A stretch of 64,000 nucleotides of DNA from Isoetes taiwanensis (lineage: Eukaryota; Streptophyta; Lycopodiopsida; Isoetales; Isoetaceae). The stretch's first letter is position 1. Each line of letters begins with the position of its first letter. The notes beneath the pieces are model-generated. The model was not told the origin of the DNA, made no database searches, and saw nothing but the letters and a program-made list of their open reading frames with translations. The DNA lies in contig JAJEKV010000134.1 of NCBI GenBank assembly GCA_021234155.1, positions 688,501 through 752,500 of the forward strand. The letters are read 5' to 3'. Both the position numbers and the translations under genes were made by a program. This document shows positions 1 to 12,679 of this stretch, in pieces.

Positions 1-704
1 GTCGCCTTTTCCAATCTAGTCACCTCCTTCTCAAGCCTCTAATGATTGTAAGTTCTTGATGGTATGATAATAAAGTGTAATCGACGCACGTGACCGCAAG
101 CCTTAGTGCATCTCCCGCCAAAACTAATCATTTATCAATCTCTAAGGTATTTCCGGGTTCAAGTACCAGACATCGCCACAGACTGATTCTCATGCCGGCG
201 TTGGCCCATGCTTCCTTATTCTGCCTAAGAACTACCGCTCATAGATCTGCATTTTACCTACGTCCTGCCTAAGTTCTGTCACCCCTTTTCCTTGCAATTT
301 CATCATTCCTCTATTTTATCTCGCTTCCTCAAGTATATTGAGCTCAAGTGGATCTTTTAAAAGGTAAGCCCCTTTTCTCCCCGTGAATATCGTATTTATC
401 CCTTTCCATATAAAGGCTCTATATTATAAGGTTATCTTAAAAATGAATCTAGCCTTTTATCCAAAGATAGCCAATGTGCTCCTTGTTTATTTGAACGCCC
501 ACTTTTATAAAAGTGTTCTCAGCTCATTAAAAGTCAATGGACCTTTTATAGTCTCTAACCAATGGTTCAAGTGTCCCTTCCAATAATTGTACCCATGTCT
601 CATGATAATATTCCTTGCCCATATAACACTAAAGAATAACTGTAGATGCTTTCGGCACAACTTTGCCATATTTTTGCCATGCCTCCTATAACCCTTCGCC
701 GTAA
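1..704. repeat. Dispersed repeat R1, partial copy C
   Basis: This stretch matches the interior of the repeat found at about 2,330-3,068 and 15,050-16,768, for example around the shared words CTTGATGGTATGATAATAA and AGCCAATGTGCTCCTTG. It starts already inside the repeat, so the left end lies outside the window. Similarity to the other copies stops near 704. No coding potential is visible. A solo LTR is possible, but I did not find its termini. Confidence 0.7.
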
Positions 705-2023
705 CCATTACCTCCTTGCCATGCAGTACCCTGCATTTGCACCCATCCTTCCCAAAACGAACGGCCTTACCTAACTGAATTCAGTCCATCCCCTTCTCAA
801 GAATGTCTACCAACGCGGCACCTAGGAGTTTCTTAGACCCCGCTAAGTCGCAAATGCTTATATATATGTATCAGACTTCAACAAAGACGAGACCTCGAAC
901 CTCCACGCTCTCTATTCTTTTAGTCCCTCAGAAACAATTGTGTTTCCTAATATGTTATTATCTTCGCATCCGCTGAGCAGTACTGATTGTATCTCCGCCT
1001 TCAAAAATATACATCATGCACTCTTGTTCGCCTATTGCATTGTAGACACAATTACCGGGATCTACCAAGAGGTATCTACAATTGTGCACTATGTTCGTGC
1101 CTCTTACATTTAATCAGAATTACCTAATCTACCATGGGTGCACACAAAAAATAATTCTTACTCTCTATTCCGCATAAAGAGAATCAACTTCAATTTTAAC
1201 TTTACCCATAAGTCTCTGTTCCATAGAAGCCAATTTGAGATTCCGGGGATCTAAATTTTTAGCGTCTCAGATCCTTGGACAAAATTTTGTCCGTAAAACT
1301 CCTCCCAACGCCATATCACTAAGCAAATCTACAATTAAGGTCAAATGTTAATATGACTTCCAAAGTCAAATGTTTATACCACTACTAACCTACTTCCTCA
1401 GATCACCACGACCGACACTCGCAATCCCAAGCAAGTGATGGTTTTGAGGTTCTTCTATATTCGTGCTTTGAAGGTTGGAAGTTACACAAAGCTCAGATGA
1501 TCAAGACAGACTTTTAGAGATAACAAGAAGTTATGCATGTAGTTCTGATATTATGACAAAGCAGAAATTCAATGTTGTTAAGGTGCACACTTGTCTCCCC
1601 AAGACAAGCCTTCCTCTAAGACAACCCAAAGAAATTTTATGTATCATAATTTCCAATAATTCAACTCATACACAAATAAGCTCTGCCCCATATGCTTCGA
1701 GCATCTCCAATTTAAAGCACCGAAGTTTTTTTTCTCTTCAAGCATCGATGCTCCAAATTTCACTTCAGCAGTAGTCGCCAAATCCTCCTTATTTGGACGC
1801 TTACGCCCAAAGATTCGCCAGCCAGCTCACTCATATATACTTGACCTAACACTTTTTGACGGTTAAACTCGGGGCTTGTACTTGCAAAATTTTGGAGTAG
1901 GATGACACCATTAGTTTCGCTTCTTGTTTCAATCAAAAGTCGTTCTAATGTTTCATAGATTCCATAAGATCGCAACTTCTCCCTCGGATACCTCTTTGTA
2001 CTCGACACGACGTATATTCAAGT
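705..2023. other. Unassigned, no gene recognised
   Basis: AT-rich sequence with only short open frames. A minus-strand frame at 1,760-2,008 (82 codons) and a plus-strand frame at 1,475-1,774 do not resemble any family I know. I see no RNA gene or clear repeat boundary here. Confidence 0.4.
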
Positions 2024-3068
2024 GGGAAAACTAAATCAGCTTGATCAACAAACATCTTAATTGGAAGAACAAGATCCAAAATGTACTATTTATCTCGTGA
2101 TAATATAGTTTGGGATTGGCTACCTGCTAACCTCCTAATTGGGTCCACGGTGGCTGTGGGCAATGCAACTGCAACCGGCTTACAACTTTATGGCTACTCA
2201 AGATAGCTCTTGGAGTAAAACCAACATGCCGCTTATGAATGAATAAGAATCCCCCTCCTCAGCTGATTATTTTTCATTCTCAAGAAGCAAAACCCATCGG
2301 CTCTAATGGGGGACTTCCCTTGGGCCTAATGGGGTTGTTCCTTTTCTGATCCGGCCTTCCTTCTCGCTTCCTCAATGATCGCGTTCCCCGATGGTATGAT
2401 AATAAGCAAGAATCACCTAATGCGTAATCTAAGCAGTTCGGCGCGTACCTCGCTTCAAAACTAACTGCCGCATCAATCTTCTACGTGGCTTCTTCGTCTC
2501 AAGTACCGTGACACGCTCCTGTCACAAGACTCGACTACGCCGTATGTTGGACCAAACTTCCCTATTTCTGGTCTAAGAACCACCGCTCATGACTAAGATT
2601 TACCGCTTATATCACTCTATCCGTGGTCAGCCCTCCCCTCGTGAACGATCCTTCCTGCTTTTATATCCTCTTTATATATTTTCGTTGACCTTCTAAAAAG
2701 GTGTGTTTCCCTTTTTCTTCCTTCCGTGAATATCTATTATCCCCTTTTCTATATAAAGGCCTATCTTTATTATAAGGTTACCTTTAAAAATGGAATCTAA
2801 ATTTTATCCCATCCAAAGATAGCCAACGTGCTCCTTGTTTATTTGAACGTCTACCTTTTATAAAAGTGCTCCCTTAGCTTATTAAAAGTCAATGGACCTT
2901 TATAGTCTAACCAATGGTTCGTGGTCCCTTCCAATAATTATACCCATTGCCTCATGATAATATTTCGCTCCATATAACACTAGGCAACGACTAGAGATGT
3001 TTTTACAACTTTGCCATATTTCCACAACTTTTTGCCATATTTTGCCATGCTCCTATAACCTTATGCGT
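2024..3068. repeat. Dispersed repeat R1, copy A
   Basis: About 1.04 kb, shared with 14,759-15,455 plus 16,431-16,768 and with 1-704. It is noncoding. In copy B the unit separates two parts of one LINE reverse transcriptase, so it behaves as an insertion. It may be a solo LTR, but termini and target duplication were not identified. Confidence 0.65.
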
Positions 3069-3800
3069 GGACCACTCCCCCGTTCTTTATACTTGAGGAT
3101 ATAGTGTATTGCCAATTATGGGCCTCCGCCACCATGATGAGCAACTCATTCTTCCAATTGATCAATATATACAAGCCAAAGAGTGTAATTACTCCAGTAT
3201 TACTAATCATTTGGGCATCTGATGCTGGAAACTTAGCAAAAACGCATTCATGGAGTCGATAAATTGCATTTTGAAGGTCTTGCAGAACCCTAAGTGCTTG
3301 CAAATGCTGCCAAAGAAGCTCTCGAGGTATTGTATCAAAAGCAGAGGTAAAATCCACAAAGCATATATGGAGGTCTTGTGTCAAGCTTCAACTATGTTCA
3401 ATAAGCATGTCGCGATATGAAAATATTAATCTATCGTGGAATGACTTGGGGCGGAAAGCACATGTCCCTCGACCGCATTATCTTGGTATGTTCTCCCCAT
3501 GATCAATTTCTTTTCAGTAATACTGGCTAAGAGCTTGAAAAATATGGAACTGACCATGATCGTGCGATAATTAGAAGGATCATTATCACTTGCTTTGTGA
3601 TTGATACGACCCTACTGATAGTCCAGGTTTCTAGCAATCATTCTTATAAAGCTTGATTTAAAAAGCGTTAGTGATTGGAAGCAATAGCGAGACCACCCCA
3701 CTTAAAGCAAATCTGCTTTCGCAAACCGAAGATCATGAGACTTACCATTACATAGATGTGCATGAGACCTTCTTTGACTTCCTCTTAATGAATTGAAAAA
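3069..3800 (-). pseudogene. LINE reverse-transcriptase remnant (block A)
   Basis: The minus strand encodes a decayed LINE-type reverse transcriptase. At 3,384-3,061 it reads MTQDLHICFVDFTSAFDTIP, matching the motif A region (FVDFTSAFDT, with the catalytic Asp), then a helix rich in LQ, then LFGLYI of the motif B region. Upstream sequence to about 3,800 is homologous to the better preserved copy at 17,550-17,335 but is broken by small indels, many at CAG/CTG positions. Motif C (YADD) is missing here because R1 begins just downstream. No function is expected. Confidence 0.75.
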
Positions 3801-4241
3801 TATTACCTACTAATGGAGGCACAAAATTAAGAACCCGGGATGATCATATAATTGGACCAATAAACATCCCATTGCTACATAGGAATGTGTCGGGGTTGGG
3901 TAAAAGCATGTTAAGGTGTACCACTTTTGGAACACTGCAAAAAGTACATACACTAAGGTACTTTAGGCTGGGTATTTTCTCATTTTTTTTTTCATTAAAA
4001 CTAGTACAAAAGTTCAAATTTCTCATTTTTCTTTTCATTCAAACTAGTACAAAAGTTCAAAATAAAAGTCAAGGACGTGTTAATATTCAAAGTTAAGATA
4101 AATATAATGCTATCGAAGACCAAAATATATATAAAAGTTCTAAAATGTACCTTTTATTGACATATTACAGTACCGAGTTACCCGATCACAGGTACCTTTT
4201 AGGCTACTTTTTAGTCACTAAATAATACTTTTAGGGACACC

Positions 4242-4427
4242 CTAACATGCTTTGCCGGGTAGGATGTGGTGTATATAATATTTTGCACGGAAGATGCGAT
4301 ACTCCGCGTAGCGGCGACAATTCAAGCATTTCTTCTGATGCTCAGTAACAAAACGTGCCTTCTTGCGTTTGAATACCGACTTATAATTCTTGATGGCATT
4401 ATGAAGTGTATCTGACTCAATTATCAT
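4242..4427 (-). pseudogene. LINE open frame 2 linker remnant (block A)
   Basis: The minus strand reads SDTLHNAIKNYKSVFKRKKA and then FVTEHQKKCLN. This Lys/Arg-rich stretch is typical of LINE polyproteins between the endonuclease and the reverse transcriptase. The same frame occurs at 18,120-17,923 in block B. It lies upstream, in the sense of the element, of the reverse-transcriptase remnant and is probably part of the same dead LINE. Confidence 0.5.
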
Positions 4428-4455
4428 TCACAAGTGTTTTTTAAGCTGCTTGCAG

Positions 4456-4649
4456 TCTGCATCAAACTATTTTTTTTTTCGAAGAACGAAAAACTTTATT
4501 GAAACTCCAAGCCAAAAGCAAAATACAAATCACAGTGGGAATAAAGTCTCGAGAGGATAATCATGATCCGAGGTAGAACCACCGACCTATGCATAAAGCG
4601 GCCACCTCAAATAGGACTCAAATATCAAGCGTAAACATGCATCAAACTA
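4456..4649 (-). mobile_element. Small retroposon (SINE or truncated LINE 3' end), copy A
   Basis: A ~166 bp body (4,470-4,635) begins with a T-run. Read on the minus strand it is a sequence ending in CAATAAAG and then poly(A). It is bounded by TCTGCATCAAACTA at 4,456-4,469 and a slightly altered TGCATCAAACTA ending at 4,649. The cleaner copy at 18,149-18,348 has the 14-bp target duplication intact. The insertion predates the block duplication because both blocks carry it at the same place. Confidence 0.75.
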
Positions 4650-5857
4650 TGCATTTATAGGGAAGGATTTCCTACTAGCATGAGCAACACCAGAAGCACG
4701 TGTACCAAAGTAGGAGACAACAAAAAGTAAACAAAGCATCGGCAAATCTTTTGCATTACGTTCTTGAAGAGTTGGGTACTCAAAAGACCTTCAAATCACG
4801 GGAGCTAATGTTTGTGCATATTCAAAAAATTTAGAATAAGTCAAAAAAGAAATCGAGAGGCATGAGCATGGATAGCAACGGGTTGAAGAGGTGTAAAGCT
4901 GCCACTTTAATGACAAATAAAGTGAATAGTGACGAATTTATCTTCTTTTCTCTATATCTTGTGCCAATTTGAAAATTTTGAGATGAAATCCAAGGCTTGC
5001 ACTTTCGGAAAATGATATAATCAACAACACTAGTACCACCTCTCTTGCCTAACTTTGTCTACACATAACACCTTTAAACTTGTAGCGACCCTTATAGCTT
5101 GGTGTTATTTCTTAGGTTGTAAGCGAAATTAATAGGGCACTTAATAACCTTGTTTGCTTGCATGCTTCTAGTTGATGTAGTGTAATAATTCAGTGGTGGT
5201 GGGCTAGCCTAAAGGGACATAAATTTGGGTGTGTGGGCGATAACATAATTGCAAGGTTCAAATGAGCATGGCCGTATTAATGGATCATCAAAAAAAAAAA
5301 AAGGAGAAAAGACAAGCAATGGTAAAAACGGTTTTAAACCATTGAAAAATTGGTGAAGCACCCAATATCGGGGAGCCACCATCCATGGATTATACCTTTG
5401 CCCACTAATGAATCCAGTCCACATGGATGATACCAAGTGGCCTTGCCCATGTGGGTGAAAGCATATAAAGAAAGGAGCATAGTATTGGAAGATTACGGAA
5501 GGATAAGAGCGGTGGAGGTGTTTGGAGCAAGGAGGAAGCTCGGGGAAGCTTGAGTTAAAGCGACACGGAACTATTGAAGGCGAGACTAAGAGGTGGGGAT
5601 GTGCATGATTGCTTGCAGTTCCGTCTTTTGCGTAGCTTTCAGGAAATCGGGAAAAGGATAGAAACCGTCTTTAAATCTGGAACTCAGCTGTAAATCTAAC
5701 CATGTTCTTAGTCTTCCATGCAAAATCTGTTTTTGGTGCTTGCCATATCGATTTACGTTGTATGATCATCCACGGCCTCGCTTTATCAAAGCAGTTCTTG
5801 CTTTTGATTTTTGCTTGTGTGGGTATTCTCATGGATTTCTCGACTATTGTTGTTGTA
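4650..5857. other. Block A interior, no gene recognised
   Basis: Noncoding sequence collinear with 18,349-19,547. A short A-run lies at about 5,287-5,299. The open frames present are short and not conserved between the two copies, so I take them as non-genic. Confidence 0.5.
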
Positions 5858-8800
5858 TGTGAAACCCGGGCCCGACCATAGCATGAAGCTAGTTGCCATC
5901 GCCTTTAAAGAACCGGTGACATCCCCTACTCCCTCTCCGATGCACACATCGTTATCGGGAAGCAGTATTCCACCACGGCGAGGCCGGCGGGGGCCATCCA
6001 CGACACCAATCCCAAGGACTGAGCGGCCAAGGGAAAGAGTGGATGTGTCATTTCCTCCATCTTCCTTGAATTAGACCTAGCTTCTGGCGCGAATAAACAT
6101 GAGCACATGTCAACAATACATCAATAGAGTCATCTCGAAGGATGAATACATCATAACGTATCACGAACAACAACATCAACATAAAACGGTAACAAAGGGA
6201 ATCCTACCCGGGCTCGGACTCATGGGGATCGACTGACGGCTTAGGCCTCCGAAGTCAATGCGGAGCCAATTCATGGCAAATGGATTGGGGCATAAATTTA
6301 TGGCTATTGGGTAGTCCACTCCATCCGCCCTCCCGTGCACACTTTGCGAGTAGGTTGAAAAGTATTGGGACCTGGCCTTAACTGTGGTGCATAGCCAAAG
6401 GGGCTCTTCTTGGGTTGCATCTCCCGATCCCGATGAGGCGGGGAGGAGAGTCACCTATCCTCCCGAGGCATACATGCCCATCCGCAGTGACTAGAGGGCC
6501 CGCTGCCCTTATTCGACTTGAACCCCATTGAAGGTGGCGCATCACCCAAGAGGTGTCGAGTTCATGCCTTGCCCACACGCAGTGGCAAACCATTAAGCCT
6601 CGATAGGCTTTACACACCAAAGGGAATGGGACAAGTCCTCCTTGTCAACCGGTCTAGCCCCGCCACCCACAACCAGGCAGGCTCCTATGCATGAGCCGCA
6701 ATTAATTGGGAATTAATGAGGCTATCTAGGATCATCTGCTACAGAGGCTTTTAGGTTCTCTATCCCCCTTCCCAATACATAGAATAGCACAGAGTGGAAT
6801 CACCATCATCATCAAGAACTGAAATGTAGAATAACATCTAATCTATCTACCTAAACATCCAGAGTTAGGTTCCTTTGTTAGAGCTTGTGATCTCGGAATC
6901 TATAAGGCCTCTAAGGCTGAACTAACATGCTAAACCAACTCATTGCCAGGCAAAATGTCGGCTTTGCACAACAGAATGACCGTTTACCTGATCCTTGGCT
7001 CGCTCCAGCCCCTCGGAATGCGTCCATGGCTTCGATCTTACTGAAGACTGCTGCCCTTAGCGAATCGATGTGCAAAGCCCGCTCAGCGGTGCACAGCAAT
7101 GCGAACTAGAGTCTTGGCTTGGCGGAATGGCTCAAAGGAAACCCTAAATCTTGAAAAGAAGAAAACTTAGAGTTTAGGGAAAAGCCCTTATATAGAGACT
7201 TTTAGGGTTAGGTTAACATTAGCCAAATGGGGTTTTGCCATTTGGCATGGGGTTATAGTTGTATATGTTTATTAAACATGCACAACATCACGAGGTTGCT
7301 CCTAGGTGCAACCCTTCACGACTCTCAAGTACATGTCATGATGATATGTCGTGTGATGTTCTTGATATAGTATATCGTGTTTGGATCGTATATTATCTTT
7401 GGAACATCTAAAACCTAAATCGACCTTTGATAAAATTTCAATGCCAAGCTCTGTAATTCAAGCTTTCCCATTAGTTATTTGTTAAATGCGCGGCCGACCT
7501 GCGATTGTTGATACTCCATAGCCGGGATTTGATTCAGATAGAATACAAGATATAGTCTAGGGGATTTCCAATCCAATCTTATAGAAACGTCTGCCTTATA
7601 GCTTCGGATGCAGTAAGACCACAAGTGAATAGAAACCCAGAAGAGGCCGTCGTTGCTTCTTCGGTTATTGTTTTTTTAAGGGGCTACCAAGATCTGGTAT
7701 CCCCATACATATGTATTATATTATGTCTAGGGTTTCGACCCATAATAGAACATTTATTAATACGTTCTAAGCTATTGAAATCATACTTTAGCATTCCTTG
7801 GTATTTTATATTATTGAACTAGGCTCTCTAAAATACAAAGTTATAAACCCATGCTTTATCGAACCCTTGCTTAAATGGTCTCAAAGTATAGGGGCCATGG
7901 CGCTACGGTATTCATGTGCATTGTTGCTAACCTAGACGGTCATTATTTGGATAGACTTTTGATACATATATGGATAGGGCTTGAATTGAGTGACAATCTT
8001 ATAAGTTTTTTAAGTAGAATGATCATAAGTTGGGACTATAGAGCTCGTTTGCCTTGAGTTATATTATTATTAAGCTACTTTATCGAATCTTTATGAATGT
8101 GGAGCGAGTGTTGTATTATATGTTGTCATGGATATAGTAGGGCCTATCTTGTAAAGGTCCTTAGTGCCATCTTGCATTGAACGTCCCATCTTCGGAGGGG
8201 TGGGGTGGCCTTGTAACTCCGCATCCATAGCCAGAGGGCTCGACGGATGAGTCCAAAGGGAAAGCTCCCTTGTTTTAAGGCCTATACATACAGTGGAATA
8301 TGTCTCCTTGGGGTAGCGACTCAAGGGGAAAGTTGGATTGGATCGTAGATCCTAGATATGTAGTTATGCATTTAGCATGTGACTGTATGAGGTTAATAGC
8401 CTAACCTCTTGCGGAAAATAATAGAAGAGCTAAGTTGTTGTAGTCGTGTATTGAATATGGATGGCTATTTCATTATTAGTATGCTTGTTGGTTCCCTACA
8501 TGATTTTTCCCACTTAGTCGGGGTGGACTAACCCCTCTTACTTGTTGTATGTCTATTAAAGATGGTCGGATGAGCCCGGTTATCACGTTACACTTAGACT
8601 CCTTTGTGGCGTGGTGGTTTAAAACACAGGATGAGCTAGAGCTGGCGTCAAAGCACAGTTTACAAGATGTTGCCCGACCTCTACAAAACCGGATATACTA
8701 TGGCGAGACAACAGAGGGTTCCTCCCTTAGATGGAGAGTCGGAGATGAACCTTCCCGGGGTTCTAGTTCTTCATCGGTCATCTCGGATGAAGGATCTGAG

Positions 8801-9095
8801 TGAACTTGTGTATTTTAGTTTGTCTGAGGCGTTTTTATTATCATTTGATATCTTTGTTAGCATACAAACTCTATAAGTAGTGAGGCTATCTGTGGTGTGA
8901 TATCATGTTGGGTGATGTGTGTCCTTCGAACGTTATGTATATGCGTTGTTGTCGCTTTATGATCAATGTGAATATCTGCTGAGATTTTGCAGTTCATGAA
9001 TGTTTAGGATTACATGATAGCTAGGCCTATCTTGTTTTAAATGTAATAGTGCAATGCGGGTGACGGCTCAAGTCAAAAGGGCTGGGTCCATCTCA
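5858..9095. repeat. LTR-derived sequence of a Ty3/gypsy-like family (block A)
   Basis: The segment begins near TGTGAAACCCGG and ends at GGGTCCATCTCA, just before a tRNA-type primer-binding site. Its first ~1.2 kb is related to the gypsy LTR at 49,709-51,323: both share CACTCCATCCGCCC, GTGCACACTTTGCG and a CTATCTAGGA motif in the same order. A TATA-like CTTATATAGAGA is at about 7,189. The exact LTR ends are not certain, and two overlapping elements of opposite sense cannot be excluded, because the related LTR at 49.7 kb is minus-sense. Confidence 0.5.
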
Positions 9096-9097
9096 GT

Positions 9098-9109
9098 TGG
9101 TATCAAAGC
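9098..9109 (+). other. Primer-binding site (initiator Met tRNA), block A
   Basis: TGGTATCAAAGC differs by one base from the plant consensus TGGTATCAGAGC, which is complementary to the 3' end of initiator Met tRNA. It follows the presumed LTR end (CATCTCA) by two bases. Block B keeps the perfect form at 22,815-22,826. Confidence 0.75.
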
Positions 9110-9379
9110 GGAGGTTCTGACACCTTCGAGATGTGGGAATCATAGAATAAGAATTAGGGAATTCTACTATAAAACAATTTAAGTAGCACTACATAACTAA
9201 ATCCGATGAAATGTTTATATAAACAAAACAAATTCTGAAAGAGCTTTCCAACATTTTTCTAAATCGGACTCTCAAACCAAGAGTTAGAATGGAAATCGTG
9301 TTGGAGTGTTCGATTATCAATGAAGAGGCTCACTTTGGGGGGGGGCTTAAAAGAGCAAACAAAAAATGCCTAATTCTAA

Positions 9380-9867
9380 TCAATCTTGTTAATTTGGGAT
9401 TTTCCGGTTTGGCTAAAAATCTTTTTGGAATTTTTTTTTAACTTAATTTCCTATGATTTTGGGATTTCTGATCTCCGGAAAAACTTACCGGTTTCCAAAA
9501 ATCGTGGGAGAGTTTTCCTATGACTTTTTGCTCTTTGATTTCCACCGCAGAGTATCTTAAGAGGGATTTGCGCACCTTATTTTGGTAAAATCGTGGATGA
9601 TTGTGCATGCTTACAGGTCGCATCCAGGTCCACTTCGGGATAGATTAAGCCCGGGAAAGGAGCTCGTGGCGGGTTCTACATAAGTTTCCATCCTCTTTTC
9701 TTTTTTTCTTCCAAGCTAATTCACGAATCTTGCCCGGTTGCTTCGGGTTTTCAAGCATTATGATTGCGGTGGATGATTACGGATGTATTAGGCATGGTAT
9801 GGTGCCTCGGACTAAATTTACTTCTTCTTTGGGGTATGATTGCCTTTGTGTTGTAGTAAAGGCTGCG
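9380..9867. other. Unassigned, between block A and RPL10A fragment
   Basis: T-rich noncoding sequence with no recognisable gene or repeat. Short frames on both strands are unlikely to be real. Confidence 0.4.
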
Positions 9868-10068
9868 GTGATGGGCTTGAGGGCCATCACTCAGTTATCC
9901 TTGAGTTTAGAGAAAAATCGCCATTTTACGAAGCGGTGGAGTTGCATTGGTCTCAAGAATTATGATCCTCCCGAAGATAAAGCGATTGGTGGTTACGTCA
10001 AGCTAGCCCATATTCCACGCCCAAAGATGAAGGTCTGCATGCTCGGGGATGCGCAGCATATCGAGGAG
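9868..10068 (+). pseudogene. RPL10A: Ribosomal protein L10a (uL1) exon fragment, frameshifted
   Basis: The plus strand encodes [19 protein letters not shown] followed by [20 protein letters not shown], the hallmark of eukaryotic large-subunit protein uL1/L10a. That protein forms the L1 stalk at the tRNA exit side of the ribosome. The preceding residues fit the family start (LRAITQL, then EKNRHF), but the stretch corresponding to VETIELQ is shifted by one base, so the frame breaks just before IGLKNY. The exon ends in GAG followed by GT, a normal donor site. The remaining ~150 residues of a normal ~216-residue protein were not found downstream. It is either one exon of a damaged copy or a captured fragment; a functional gene is unlikely. 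Confidence 0.75.
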
Positions 10069-12679
10069 GTATTTCATTTTCTTTGTTGTTGGGACATGGC
10101 TTATCATTTTTGCAGGTGGATAATTACCTATAAGGTATGGCTTCTAAAAATAAGTATCTGTCATGAATAACTGATATTTTACACCAGATGTTGGTAGGAA
10201 AAGATCTCTAGATAGGTGAATGTAGATAGCATTCCATCTAAAATTGCAAGGGAATTATGAGTTTAAGACCTGACTGATACTTCCACTTTGCTTTGCAAGG
10301 GAAATTAATATGTGAATAGATCCAGTTTGTAGGGGAATCTTGAAACCTTTTAGTATTTGTTGTTTGAGATCATTTGCATTTGATGTGTAGCCTTCTTAAG
10401 GTATGTGATAGAGCCTTTAGAATTAACATTATTGTGGTTACTATGGTTGCCCTTCTGACTGTCTTTGATGCATTTTAAATTTGATAGAGATGAATGATAT
10501 TCTCTCGCTTGCATGTTACAGGACAGAAGCTCCATTTGAAGAGAACCTATCAGATAACTTCTAAATCTTGGTGCTCTCAGGTGACTAAATAATTGAACGA
10601 TATTTCTGTTGTTTAGTTAATCGGAAGACTCCTAGGTAGAAAGGATGAGGTTGCACTACAACATTCTAATCCAGTTCGGATTTGTGGCATCTAGCCATTG
10701 ACATCAACGAGATAGCCATTTGAGTTATTTGCATGTACAATTGTTTTTAATTTAAACTTCTATCCATATTTTGAATGAATGTAAGCACTCAATTTTCTGC
10801 CCATTGTTTCTCATTCTATGCAAATAAAAGCTTAAAGTTGCATTGCCATGGGATATTTTAAAGAACAGTTGCATGAAGATTCAAACATTCAAACTGTTCA
10901 AGAGATTGCATTATCTAAATAATACAATAATTGCAATAGATTATATTCTCTATTCTATTCTATTCTAATTTGTTAATTGCAGGCTTATTGGCAGCAAGGA
11001 GCAAATTCCTTACAAAGGCTACAAGACGAGTCAGATAAGTATGCCTTTTATTATCATTTGGATGTCATAGGAACTTCTTCCTGTTTATGCTTTGGAGGTT
11101 CAAATTGCACATCTAGGGGGAATTTTCAAAATGTGTCATCTGAGAAGTGAAATGTCATAATGCCTATATTTTCATAGCAGTACTTAGATATGTTATGCTC
11201 ATGTTAAGATGTCCTCTTCAGCATTTTACAGGCAATATGAACTCACTTTCCATGGAGTTCCCTAATGTTGGAGGATCAGGAGGAGAGAGAGAGAAAGAGA
11301 AATGGAAACATGAGCTACTTTCCTTTCACGTTGATGTTACATATATATGATAAGAGACGTTGATGCGTAATCCAACCTCCTCTCTCTTGCACATATGATC
11401 TTATCAGATGCATGCTCACTGCATAATCTCCTGTAACATGAATCTGCGGCTGAGATCTTGCCTTGTTTGATCCGTTCTCTAATAAAGTTTGGGATTGAGG
11501 CCATCACCACTTTGTTCCATGTTCTGCATGAAGAAGTATTAGCACATTTATAAGACCATCTATCTATTAACTTACAAACTTTTACAAAATATTATAATGT
11601 CAATATTACAGTGAGAGCATGCACACTTACTACAAATATGAAACTAGTTTGACTACATGTACTTTGAACATTATCATCATTTAAAATGGTAAATCATAGA
11701 CGCATGTTACATGCAAAAAGTTTAACACAACAAATCGTCAATAAAAAGGTATTTAACTGTTATGTTCACGTGCAGCTTAAAAAATAAGATTCTATAACTT
11801 TAAGAGTCACAAGCTTACATTAAGCCAATGACTACACAATATTACAAGCATCCTACTGTTACAAATGCAGAAGCTATACTACTTTATCCCATTAGCATTT
11901 ACTACTCCAAATCACTAAATTAGGAAGCAGTCAGATCATACCTTCCTGCTTATAAGCATACTACAAGAAGCAAACATGAACTTCTCTATTCAGTCCTATG
12001 GAATAGTAATACTACTATTTGCAACAATCGTAGGCAGAAGGATTGCTAGCCTATTCTTTTAGCATGTTATTTCCCATTTTTTTTTATACAAATATTGCAG
12101 ATTTATGAACTTGAAAGTGATGAAAGCATAAGGTAAAGATAAACTTATCTGAGATTTATAGCATGTTATGAGGAAAGCCTTTATCATCAGGCAATTTACA
12201 AGGCATCCAGTTTACGGATTATTTGTCAAGGATGGAGGCTCCATCATTCGGCAAGGCTTCAATCAATAAGGTCATCCGATAACAGTAATATGAGGACGTC
12301 TATGCGGTTTGGTAACCATCGGAGCCTATGTGGTCATAGACGGGAGCCTACATGGTCTAATCTATGAATTTTTTTCGGTCATTTCTAGGTTCGCAAAAGG
12401 TTTTTTGACGTCCTAACTGGCACCTGCGCAGCCAATGGCCACCCTCGTCTAAGGTGCCTGAAATGTAATGTTACAAATATCGACTTACTTTTTAAATGTG
12501 AAAGAGAAATGTTCGCGGCATAAAAGAGTCCAAGGTTCTTTTTCTTCACAATAATTAATATGTTTTACTTTTAAACTTTAGGAAGAAACAACAAAGCAGC
12601 TTCGAAGGAGGACTGGGTCAAATGAAGCTGGGCTAAAAAAAAAAAAATATGCAATAGCAATTCAGAAAATACAGTTGCA
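10069..12679. other. Long noncoding stretch, no gene seen
   Basis: About 2.6 kb of AT-rich sequence. I looked for further L10a exons (AKKYHAFLAS, LLGPGLNKAGKFPT) and saw none. A short pentanucleotide run, (TCTAT)n-like, lies near 10,945-10,970. A 13-base A-run is at about 12,636-12,648, just upstream of the germin-like fragment. Confidence 0.45.

Larger units (their letters stand above)
2024..9379. repeat. Large duplicated block, copy A
   Basis: This ~7.35 kb block is collinear with 14,759-23,092. Copy B is longer by one ~975 bp insertion at 15,456-16,430. The block contains R1, LINE reverse-transcriptase remnants, a small retroposon, LTR-derived sequence, a tRNA primer-binding site and ~280 bp of leader. 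Similarity ends near 9,379, after AAAAAATGCCTAATTCTAAT, where the two copies run into unrelated sequence. Many differences between copies sit on CAG/CTG triplets. The shared internal order shows that the block was duplicated as a unit, or that one nested retroelement array was copied. Confidence 0.85.
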
